From NCBI GenBank assembly GCA_905236055.1, contig CAJOOA010000035.1, positions 1-41,039 of the forward strand: 41,039 nt of DNA, given 5' to 3'. Source of the DNA: Candidatus Gastranaerophilales bacterium (lineage in GTDB: Bacteria > Cyanobacteriota > Vampirovibrionia > Gastranaerophilales > Gastranaerophilaceae). Position 1 is the first letter of the stretch. The number at the start of each line of letters is the position of its first letter. Below the pieces are notes generated by a model that was given only the letters and a program-made list of their open reading frames with translations, ran no database searches and had not been told where the DNA came from. The translations under genes were made by a program, and so were the position numbers. Positions 33,681 to 40,155 of the stretch are shown here, one piece after another.

Positions 33681-34823
33681 ATGAATTTTAATATCAGTAA
33701 AATAATATCAGGGTTAATAAATCCAAACTTTTTCCCTAAAAGAATCCAGGGCGGAGAACAGGTAAAATTCGGCGGATTTTCTCCGGAAATAAATGCAGGA
33801 CTTGCAAACACGAAACCGCAAGTAAATATTACACCAAATATTATCAATATTAATACTCCTACCGGGATTCATCAGATGAATACTTTGGCTCAAGGAGACA
33901 GATCTGTTTTTATAAAAAATTTACTGGGATTACCCCAAAATTTGAGTGATGTATTACAAAATCTGCAAAATCCCAATAAACCGCTCACAAACGGACTTAA
34001 TATAGGAAACTTGAATCAAACTTTGTTACAAAACCAAAAAGTACTCTCTGAAATTTTTCAGGAAATGAATCCGGTTGCACAAAACACACAAGAAATAGTA
34101 AATATTTTGAATGCCCAAACTCAAGCTGCACAAGTCAGACAAGATACCGTTGCCTTAATGTTCAGCGGAATGATTAGCATGCCTGACATTTCAAAGCTCA
34201 TTTTACAAAACAGCAAACAAGCGGTTGCCGCTCTTGTAATTTCTATGGCATCTGCTGCAAAAAACGGTATGGATGGGAAACAAATTCAGGAAACCTTAAG
34301 CGTAATAAATTCATGTATATCTATGGCCGAATCCGATAGCCCTGCACAAAATCTCAAAAGCTTGATGATGCTTTATCTGCCATGGCTGCCTTTGAATGAA
34401 GGCATTGGCTTTGACCTTGAAATTACTACTCCGGACGGTGAAAATGATTCAAATGATTCCAAATTAACAGTACTAATCCAAACAAAAAACTACGGGAATC
34501 TAAAAGGAGTATTTACACTGACAACCACAAATTCCGTTGATATTTACATTATATGTTCGGATAAATTCCCTAAAAATACTCTTCTAAAAAGCTTAACAGA
34601 AGAAAGCTCTTCACATGCAATGAATACTAATATTGACATTGAAGAGATAAAACCGGCAACTGAGGAACAAAATGAAGTTCGTGAAACAAAAGTTAATTTA
34701 TCCGCAACGAATGAAATGAACCCATATTTACTTCTGATGGCACATTCTTTTATTAGGAATACCATTGCTATAGATAACGGCGGAATGATTTTAGACAGTG
34801 CCGAAATCGGCAACGAATCTTGA
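33681..34823 (+). CDS. Unknown Asn/Gln-rich protein, weakly FliK-like
   Basis: 380 residues. The N-terminus (MNFNISKII...GGEQVKFGGFSPE) contains the KFGG end seen in the local tags, although the spacing is longer. A region rich in Asn, Gln and Leu follows (about 45-150), then a helical part and a C-terminal domain beginning LMMLYLPWLPLNEGIGFDLEI with strands LTVLIQTKNYGNLKG. That last pattern faintly recalls the C-terminal domain of hook-length proteins (FliK), which I would not trust without a profile search. No signal peptide. Its end overlaps the convergent MetE-like gene by 33 nt. Confidence 0.72.
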   Translation: MNFNISKIISGLINPNFFPKRIQGGEQVKFGGFSPEINAGLANTKPQVNITPNIININTPTGIHQMNTLAQGDRSVFIKNLLGLPQNLSDVLQNLQNPNKPLTNGLNIGNLNQTLLQNQKVLSEIFQEMNPVAQNTQEIVNILNAQTQAAQVRQDTVALMFSGMISMPDISKLILQNSKQAVAALVISMASAAKNGMDGKQIQETLSVINSCISMAESDSPAQNLKSLMMLYLPWLPLNEGIGFDLEITTPDGENDSNDSKLTVLIQTKNYGNLKGVFTLTTTNSVDIYIICSDKFPKNTLLKSLTEESSSHAMNTNIDIEEIKPATEEQNEVRETKVNLSATNEMNPYLLLMAHSFIRNTIAIDNGGMILDSAEIGNES

Positions 34824-35849
34824 TATAAGTTGCTTGGTCAACATTATAGCTTTTTCCGCAAAAATAACGGATAATTTATCCATATTACCGTTAACGGAAA
34901 AGATTGCGGATTTATATATTAAATCTGATGGTATTCCTGAATGTACAGCACCTTCCATCGTTGTTATCAGTCGTTTATACAAATAATCTGCCTTCATTCC
35001 TTTAATAACGTTGTCGGATGTTACAGGCACAATTCCCCAATTTATCATGCCTCCCTTAGCCAAAAATTTCGTCAATTTATCTGCCATTATAGATAAATTA
35101 TTGGGATTGTTGTATGCATCAAAAGATATTAAATTAACACCAGCCTTAATAGGAATAGACCAATCACATTTTCCCAAGCATTGAACTCCCACAATTGCTC
35201 CATAACCTTTTAGTTTTTCAACAACCTTAGAAATCAATTCCACGACAAATTCGTTAGTTATAACTTCATTTCTACGCTTTATTAGACTTAATTGTCCCAA
35301 CTCCGGTTCTTCCAAAATTACTATTGGTACGGTATTGGGAGATATTTCATTTATTTGTTTCATAATTTTTAAAGCTTTAACACAAACTGCCTGTATAAAC
35401 ATTTTTTTGTAACTCTTGTCAGCAAGCACTTGCTCTTCGGCAACCGGTGTAAGAATTTGTGAAACGGTAAACGGTCCTGGCATATTAATAATTGCGTTTG
35501 GTGACTTGAATTTTTTAATCATTTGAAAATATTTTTCAGAAAATTCCGCTTCAAAACTAAATTTTTCAATATCCTTAGAATCAGGATTTTTGTACACCGC
35601 ATCAAGAACGGACATTTCTTCATTATATTCCTTCGTTCCGGTTTTTAAGATAAATTTATTATCATCACCATACACAATTCCGGGTAAATTTTCGAAAAAA
35701 TGTCTTTCTAGGGTATCTGAACTTGAAAGATTAGGAAGCAGGGCAATAAATGGCGTCTTTTGAAACAACTTAGCCATCATGGCAGTTGTATGTTTTATAC
35801 TGTCATATGGTAATGTCCCTACAGGTAAACATCTTGTTATAAGCTCCAT
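34791..35849 (-). CDS. Methionine synthase/UROD-like barrel protein (MetE-like)
   Basis: 352 residues. CLPVGTLPYDS near the N-terminus, NLPGIVYGD, NMPGPFTVSQIL, ILEEPEL and VGVQCLGKCDWSIP match stand-alone MetE C-terminal-like proteins of the UROD/MetE barrel superfamily. The usual zinc motif around HCCGNTDW appears here as QCLGKCDW: the expected His is Gln, with Cys at two positions, so zinc binding and activity are uncertain. It may be a methyltransferase with a non-folate donor. The open frame reaches 35990, but inside rplI; GAGGGG before the ATG at 35847-35849 and the homologous N-terminus decide. Confidence 0.78.
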   Translation of the reverse strand: MELITRCLPVGTLPYDSIKHTTAMMAKLFQKTPFIALLPNLSSSDTLERHFFENLPGIVYGDDNKFILKTGTKEYNEEMSVLDAVYKNPDSKDIEKFSFEAEFSEKYFQMIKKFKSPNAIINMPGPFTVSQILTPVAEEQVLADKSYKKMFIQAVCVKALKIMKQINEISPNTVPIVILEEPELGQLSLIKRRNEVITNEFVVELISKVVEKLKGYGAIVGVQCLGKCDWSIPIKAGVNLISFDAYNNPNNLSIMADKLTKFLAKGGMINWGIVPVTSDNVIKGMKADYLYKRLITTMEGAVHSGIPSDLIYKSAIFSVNGNMDKLSVIFAEKAIMLTKQLISRFVADFGTV

Positions 35850-35868
35850 TGTATACCCCTCTTCATAA

Positions 35869-35900
35869 AATATGCCGACTTTTTGGCAAGCCGGCATATT
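35869..35900 (-). terminator. Hairpin between rplI and the MetE-like gene
   Basis: Stem AATATGCCG / CGGCATATT, continued by CTT/AAG after one mismatch. On the minus strand only TTTTA follows, and the ribosome site of the next gene lies immediately after. It may be a partial terminator or a processing site. Confidence 0.5.
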
Positions 35901-35919
35901 CACGTTAAAAATTTTCCAA

Positions 35920-36423
35920 TTATTCCTCAGTTGTTTCTTCTGAAACTTCTTCTTCAATTGATTCCTTAACAACTTCAGAAGCAGTAACAATAACTTTAAG
36001 TTCAGTTTTAACCTTAGATGTTAATTTTATAAGCATAGTAAACTCACCAATTTTGTTAATAGGTGAACTTAATGATACCATTTTACGATCAATTTCAATA
36101 TTGGCTTTTTCTTTGATTTCTTCACAAAGTTTTTTGGTAGTTATTGTACCAAATAATTTGCCGCTTTCACCTGCTTTTGCAGAAAGTTCAATTTGACCCA
36201 ATTTTTCAATTTCAGTAGCTTTTGCAAGTGCTTCTTGATGTAATTTTTCTTGTTTAGCTTTAATTCTTGCAATATTTTGTTCTCTATTCTTTAAAGCACC
36301 TTCTGTTGCAGCTTCGGCATAATTTCTCGGAATAAGCATGTTTCTTGCATAACCATCTTTTACATTTACGACATCACCGGCTTCACCGAGATTCTGCACA
36401 TCTTTTTTTAATATTACCTGCAT
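35920..36423 (-). CDS. rplI: 50S ribosomal protein bL9
   Basis: 167 residues, slightly long. MQVILKKDVQNLGEAGDVVNVKDGYARNMLIP is the bL9 signature, followed by the long central helix (ALKNREQNIARIKAKQEK) and the C-terminal domain (GKLFGTITTKKL). The last 15 residues are an acidic Glu-rich tail not usual for bL9. Ribosome site AAAGGAG. In many genomes rplI neighbours dnaB, rpsF or rpsR; here its upstream neighbour is a phage-like island, which may have inserted there. Confidence 0.96.
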   Translation of the reverse strand: MQVILKKDVQNLGEAGDVVNVKDGYARNMLIPRNYAEAATEGALKNREQNIARIKAKQEKLHQEALAKATEIEKLGQIELSAKAGESGKLFGTITTKKLCEEIKEKANIEIDRKMVSLSSPINKIGEFTMLIKLTSKVKTELKVIVTASEVVKESIEEEVSEETTEE

Positions 36424-36508
36424 AATTTTCTCCTTTTATGTATATTACTGGCTAGTATTGTCATGATAATAATAAAAAAAAGATTAAATGTACAGCCCCC
36501 ATGAAATT

Positions 36509-36826
36509 TTAGCTTAATTTTTCGTAATGTAAATTTCTTATAGCTTCATTTATAACCCAGCCATCAGCACGAAAATGTGCATAGTTATTTTTGCCGACAT
36601 ATCTCACCGCCTCCGGGGAACCTGACTTTAGCCACTTGTCTAAAATTTTTAAAGCCGTTTTTAATATTTTGCAGCCATATTTTTTTAGAAGTGTCTCATA
36701 TTGATTAGAAGTCAGATTCACAATCGTAACATTTGGAATTTTAATGTATATTTGAGAGTCTTGCCTCGGGCGACCGCCTTTATTTCCATTATTTTTATAA
36801 AATGATTTCTTACTTTTGAATGTCAT
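36509..36826 (-). CDS. Small basic protein, phage/plasmid-like
   Basis: 105 residues. A very basic start (MTFKSKKSFYKNN...KGGRPRQD) is followed by TSNQYETLLKKYGCKILKTALKILDKWLKSGS and HFRADGWVINEAI. This pattern (x-L-T-x-x-x-Y-x-x-L-x-x-K-Y-G, then a helix, then a W-V-I-x-x-A end) recalls the C-terminal segment of phage and plasmid replication-initiation proteins of gut bacteria; recalled, not searched. The start overlaps the broken gene upstream by 17 nt, so the two form one minus-strand unit under the operator at 37141-37178. Confidence 0.65.
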   Translation of the reverse strand: MTFKSKKSFYKNNGNKGGRPRQDSQIYIKIPNVTIVNLTSNQYETLLKKYGCKILKTALKILDKWLKSGSPEAVRYVGKNNYAHFRADGWVINEAIRNLHYEKLS

Positions 36827-37039
36827 TTCTTTTTATATTTGGTGCTCCTCCTCTTCTGATAATTTCGATAACTGTCACTTTCATTTTGCATTTATAGTTA
36901 CGTTTAGAAAAAAAAATACCTCGTACAATGAGCATTTAGAGCAATCACATCCTATCAAGTAACAATCAAATGCCTGTTGTGTCCATTCTTTACTTAATGT
37001 TTCAGAACATGATACATTATATCGGTAACTCTCTGACAA
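36810..37039 (-). pseudogene. Split small Cys-rich phage-like gene, frameshifted at a run of nine T
   Basis: Start TTG at 37037-37039 with AGGGG 5 nt before. Frame 1 reads MSESYRYNVSCSE..., then KEWTQQAFDCY, IGCDCSKCSLYEV, and stops at 36881-36883 after 52 residues. At the nine-T run (36908-36916 on the plus strand, nine A) a +1 shift reads on as SKRNYKCKMK, VTVIEIIRRGGAPN to a stop at 36810-36812, 76 residues in total. That continuation is protein-like, while the frame-1 tail is not. Either a real frameshift, a sequencing error in the homopolymer, or slippage that yields both products. WTQQAxxCYxxGCxCxxC resembles small genes of gut phages and mobile elements. Confidence 0.65.
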
Positions 37040-37090
37040 AATATCCCCTTGCTAAACCTTACAAAAAAGCAATACTTGTAAAAATATTAT

Positions 37091-37119
37091 TTGACATAAT
37101 CTTATTTATATGCTTAAAT
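37091..37119 (+). promoter_or_regulatory. Candidate promoter of the S24 repressor gene
   Basis: TTGACA (37091-37096), 17-bp spacer, TTAAAT (37114-37119). An inverted repeat TTATATG (37106-37112) / CATATAA (37122-37128) lies over the -10. The leader would be about 80 nt. Confidence 0.5.
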
Positions 37120-37140
37120 GTCATATAATGTTTTTACATT

Positions 37141-37178
37141 ATGTATTATATTGTAAGATAATATAATACATTTGTCAA
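37141..37178 (-). promoter_or_regulatory. Palindromic operator overlapping a divergent promoter
   Basis: 37141-37171 is a perfect inverted repeat: arm ATGTATTATATT, 7-bp centre, exact reverse-complement arm. On the minus strand TTGACA (37173-37178), 17-bp spacer, TACAAT (37150-37155) lies across it, reading toward the small phage-like genes. A second short palindrome TACAT-T-ATGTA (37135-37145) adjoins. This is the layout of a phage-type repressor operator. Confidence 0.7.
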
Positions 37179-37204
37179 GCGATAACTTCCAAAATCGGTG
37201 AAAA

Positions 37205-37822
37205 ATGAAATTAAATGAACTTATGCAGCTTATTTCCGGCAAAACCGGGAAATACGTTAATCAATCACTTCTAGCAGAGGGCTTGGGGATTACCCGCCAG
37301 ACAGTCAGCAACCGTATAAAGAATGACAGCCAAGTTACAGTTAGCGAACTTAGACGAATTGAAGATTTTTTTGGAATTACGCTTTTTAATGAAACAAGAG
37401 GAGACGAACAAGATGTCGTTTACATAGACTATTATTCGGACGTTTTTGCAAGTTGTGGAAGCGGAACAATTGTTTTTTCCGAGGAAAAAATTAAAATTCC
37501 TCTTTCCTCAACACTTATAAAAGGATTTTCAAAACAAAAAAACTATTCAATTATAAATGCAACCGGAAATAGCATGACACCCACTATCGATGACGGCGAT
37601 AAACTTCTTGTTGAACATTGGAACGGAGAACAAATACAAGATAATTGTGTTTATGTCTTTTGTTTTAATCAGGAATTTTTTATAAAACGGCTGTCCAAAA
37701 ACCTTGATGAAATAATAATAAAATCAGATAATCCGGATTATCGCACACGAACAATAAACGGAAGTACTGTGGATGAACTGATACTAGTGGGCAAGGTTAT
37801 CGGAATTATTAAATCGATTTAA
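37205..37822 (+). CDS. S24-family self-cleaving repressor (CI/LexA-like)
   Basis: 205 residues. N-terminal helix-turn-helix (about 18-55, SLLAEGLGITRQTVSNRI) and C-terminal S24 peptidase domain with the catalytic Ser at GNSMTP (S123) and Lys at FFIKRL (K161). A cleavage site Cys-Gly (C84-G85, FASCGSG) lies between the domains; Cys-Gly is used by some phage repressors. It would repress the minus-strand genes and cleave itself when RecA is activated. No Shine-Dalgarno is evident (ATCGGTGAAAA before the ATG). Its stop overlaps the lipM-like gene by 4 nt. Confidence 0.88.
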   Translation: MKLNELMQLISGKTGKYVNQSLLAEGLGITRQTVSNRIKNDSQVTVSELRRIEDFFGITLFNETRGDEQDVVYIDYYSDVFASCGSGTIVFSEEKIKIPLSSTLIKGFSKQKNYSIINATGNSMTPTIDDGDKLLVEHWNGEQIQDNCVYVFCFNQEFFIKRLSKNLDEIIIKSDNPDYRTRTINGSTVDELILVGKVIGIIKSI

Positions 37823-38466
37823 TTTTTAAGCTTTAAATATTCTTCAAATTTTTTAATAAATAACTCTTTGGTCATATTTGGTAATATTTCTTTTACTGTT
37901 GTAATATTTTCTTCAGAAACTTTTTCGTGAAACAAAGTTTCCAACAAATTTTTATCATATCCGAATAAAATTGAACCATGTTGTAATATATATCCGTTTT
38001 TGCGAAATTGTGCCGAGCCGATTATTTTTTTCCCTTGATAACAAACATCCGCGCCTGTTGAAATAAGCATGCAATAGTCAAATTTGGTTGATACTTTTTT
38101 ATTTTCGCCAAATGTAAGATCAACTCCGAGAGTTTTGAAGAAATCAATCAATATTCCTGATATATATCTATAAGATTTGCTTACGCTCTCTCCCTCAGAA
38201 ATCAATGTTATGGGTGTTATGTAACTATAAGTGATTTCGTCATCATGTAAAAGCGCACGGCCGCCTGTTACACGCCTGACAATATCTATTTCTTCGGATA
38301 TATTTATATTCTCCTGATTTCTGCCAAGTGAAACACATTTGGGAGACCAGCCGTAGAGTCTTATTATCGGCTCATCCGTTTGGTTTTTAATAGCTCCATC
38401 GAGCAAATCGGAATCGATTTGCATATTTTCCTTGCCCGTATAAATCCCAAATCTAACGTATTTCAT
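37819..38466 (-). CDS. Lipoate/octanoate ligase family, LipM-like octanoyltransferase
   Basis: 215 residues, shorter than LplA. RRVTGGRALLHDDEITYS (64-81) and the Lys region QGKKIIGSAQFRKNGYILQHGS (144-165) are the lipoyl-ligase fold. C132, 18 residues before GSAQ, sits where the LipM catalytic Cys lies, which favours octanoyl transfer from ACP over ATP-dependent ligation. The role is lipoylation of the GcvH or 2-oxoacid dehydrogenase subunits. The start overlaps the dgt stop by 14 nt, so translation is coupled to dgt. Confidence 0.85.
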   Translation of the reverse strand: MKYVRFGIYTGKENMQIDSDLLDGAIKNQTDEPIIRLYGWSPKCVSLGRNQENINISEEIDIVRRVTGGRALLHDDEITYSYITPITLISEGESVSKSYRYISGILIDFFKTLGVDLTFGENKKVSTKFDYCMLISTGADVCYQGKKIIGSAQFRKNGYILQHGSILFGYDKNLLETLFHEKVSEENITTVKEILPNMTKELFIKKFEEYLKLKN

Positions 38467-39487
38467 CTCTCAATCTCTTAAAAAGGGCTTCATCATTTAT
38501 TTCATCCGATAAAGGTTTTGGAATAAATAAATCCGAATATCTTCTTATTGCATATTGGTCAGACATGCCGGAAATGTAGTCGCAAACCAATTGTGGAATT
38601 TCATCCTCTTTGCAAAAATCCGAGAGTTTTTCGGTGTAATATTCATACAATGATTTTACAACATTTCTGGCTTTCTTTTCTTCGGCCTTTGTAACCGGAT
38701 CAAGGTAAACGTGTTGAAACATCCATTCTCTCAGCGTTTTCAAATGTTCCCAACACTCATCAGACATAGATACATTTGTACTCCCTATTGAACTTACAAT
38801 TACATCTGTAATCATCTTACCCAATCTGTCAGACTGATTTTTGGGGAAAAATTTTAAAGATTCTTGAGGTAAATCTTTTTCTGAGATAACCCCGGCGCGA
38901 ACGGAATCTTCTATATCATGATTTATGTAGGCAATTTTATCCGCATATTGAACAACTTGTGCCTCCGGAGTTTTCGGTTTATACCCCCAAGAGTGCGTCA
39001 AAATTCCGTCAACAGTTTCTCTGCAGAGATTCATATTTTCCAAAACTTCAACAACACGAACGCTTTGGATATTGTGATAAAATCCTCCGGGGATAAGTTC
39101 GTTTAAAATACTTTCACCGCAATGGCCGAAAGGAGTATGCCCCAAATCGTGTCCGAGCGCTATTGCCTCAGTTAAATCTTCGTTAAGTTTTAAAGCCCTG
39201 GAAATCGTACGGGCTATTTGAGAAACTTCAAGTGTGTGAGTTAAACGTGTTCTAAAGTGGTCATTAAAAGGCGATAAGAAAACCTGTGTTTTATGTTTAA
39301 GCCGCCTAAAAGATTTTGAATGCAGAATTTTATCCCTATCACGTTGAAATTCTGTCCTTATAGGATAATCGTCCGTTCTGGGAAAATTCCTTCCCGCCGA
39401 TTCCTTGCACTTCGTTGCGTACGGTGCCAAAATTTCGTACTCACGTTCTTCCAGTTCTTCTTTTATATTTTTCAAACAAATTGTCAT
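38453..39487 (-). CDS. dgt: dGTP triphosphohydrolase-like protein
   Basis: 344 residues. N-terminus LEEREYEILAPYATKCKESAGR and RTEFQRDRDKILHSKSFRRLKHKTQVF are the Dgt signature; the HD metal site is formed by HTLEVSQIART, HDLGHTPFGH and a later Asp. It hydrolyses dNTPs to nucleoside and triphosphate and controls dNTP pools; substrate range is not readable. ATG 39485-39487 is chosen over the in-frame ATG at 39503-39505 because the protein then starts like its family (MTI...LEEREYE) and TATAAT covers the upstream ATG. First gene of the dgt-lipM operon. Confidence 0.92.
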   Translation of the reverse strand: MTICLKNIKEELEEREYEILAPYATKCKESAGRNFPRTDDYPIRTEFQRDRDKILHSKSFRRLKHKTQVFLSPFNDHFRTRLTHTLEVSQIARTISRALKLNEDLTEAIALGHDLGHTPFGHCGESILNELIPGGFYHNIQSVRVVEVLENMNLCRETVDGILTHSWGYKPKTPEAQVVQYADKIAYINHDIEDSVRAGVISEKDLPQESLKFFPKNQSDRLGKMITDVIVSSIGSTNVSMSDECWEHLKTLREWMFQHVYLDPVTKAEEKKARNVVKSLYEYYTEKLSDFCKEDEIPQLVCDYISGMSDQYAIRRYSDLFIPKPLSDEINDEALFKRLRDEIR

Positions 39488-39496
39488 ACACCACTT

Positions 39497-39524
39497 ATTA
39501 TACATAAATATATAACAATAGCAA
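39497..39524 (-). promoter_or_regulatory. Promoter of dgt
   Basis: On the minus strand TTGCTA (39519-39524), 16-bp spacer, perfect TATAAT (39497-39502), 9 nt before the chosen ATG. The leader would be only a few bases. Confidence 0.5.
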
Positions 39525-39530
39525 AATTAA

Positions 39531-39555
39531 AAGGCGAATCAATATAATCCGCCTT
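39531..39555 (-). terminator. Possible terminator of the tagged gene at 39582
   Basis: AAGGCG / CGCCTT stem with a 13-nt loop; on the minus strand TTAATTTT follows. Confidence 0.5.
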
Positions 39556-39581
39556 CAATTTTATTTCTTAAAAAAGCGAGG

Positions 39582-39983
39582 TCAACTCTTCCTTAAATCT
39601 TCTAAAATAGATTCTTTAAATGAGTCAATCATATCGCCAATATGCGCGGAAATTCCTTCAGGCATATGCAATACATATCCTGTGGCCAACAACTTATTGT
39701 CCTTATAAAGTCCGTAATCAAATTCTTTAGAAGTATGTAACCAACGACTTCCTTCTTCTCTGAATTCATATGTACCTTTACATTTTTTCAGAAGAGGAAA
39801 ATACTCAGATGCTAATTTTTCTAAGCTGTTTAAATTGTCAGCGGCTTGAGCACTAAGCAACTCCTTGTATGCTTCATTGTATAAAAATTTACCGCGAAAA
39901 CTAAAGCTGTTTTTTTGTTCTTTATTAACACCGTAATTGCTTTTAGGTGCTATATTATAATTCTGAATTGCATTAATTTTCAT
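39582..39983 (-). CDS. Tagged small protein, unknown function
   Basis: 133 residues. It begins MKINAIQNYN, an Asn/Lys/Ser-rich linker, then SFSFRG at about 27-32, the clearest form of the N-terminal tag of this window. The rest is mixed helix and strand (EAYKELLSAQAADNLNSLEKLASEY, YGLYKDNKLLATGYVLHMPEG, a helical end). No signal peptide or membrane segment. Ribosome site AAAGGAG. Paired with the next tagged gene, 172 nt upstream on the same strand. Function unknown. Confidence 0.75.
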   Translation of the reverse strand: MKINAIQNYNIAPKSNYGVNKEQKNSFSFRGKFLYNEAYKELLSAQAADNLNSLEKLASEYFPLLKKCKGTYEFREEGSRWLHTSKEFDYGLYKDNKLLATGYVLHMPEGISAHIGDMIDSFKESILEDLRKS

Positions 39984-40077
39984 GTTTTTCTCCTTTCATT
40001 TCTATATCTGCTTTAAGACCTGTAAAAATATTTTTTGCTATTTCATTCAAAAAGAAACTTTCATGTTTTTCTCCTTT
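39981..40077. repeat. Duplicated ribosome-site/start segment
   Basis: The 16-mer AAAGGAGAAAAACATG (minus strand) occurs at 39981-39996, where it starts the tagged gene, and again at 40062-40077, where the frame ends after five codons (MKVSF). The second copy may be the remnant of another gene. Confidence 0.6.
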
Positions 40078-40155
40078 GTGATTCATTCTATATAAAAATT
40101 ACTGTAACACAATGGTTCGGGATTGGGTTGGTGTATTAAATTTGTGACTTACCGA

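Noticed and set aside
35850-35990. N-terminal extension of the MetE-like frame into rplI
   Set aside because: The extra part is the other frame of rplI, low-complexity, and a good ribosome site precedes the ATG at 35847-35849.
36881-36922. Frame-1 tail of the split gene as a natural C-terminus
   Set aside because: It consists of Phe-Phe-Phe from the T run and unstructured residues, whereas the +1 frame continues with protein-like sequence up to the next gene.
40050-40064. Micro-frame MKVSF behind the duplicated ribosome site
   Set aside because: It stops after five codons; kept only as a repeat or remnant.
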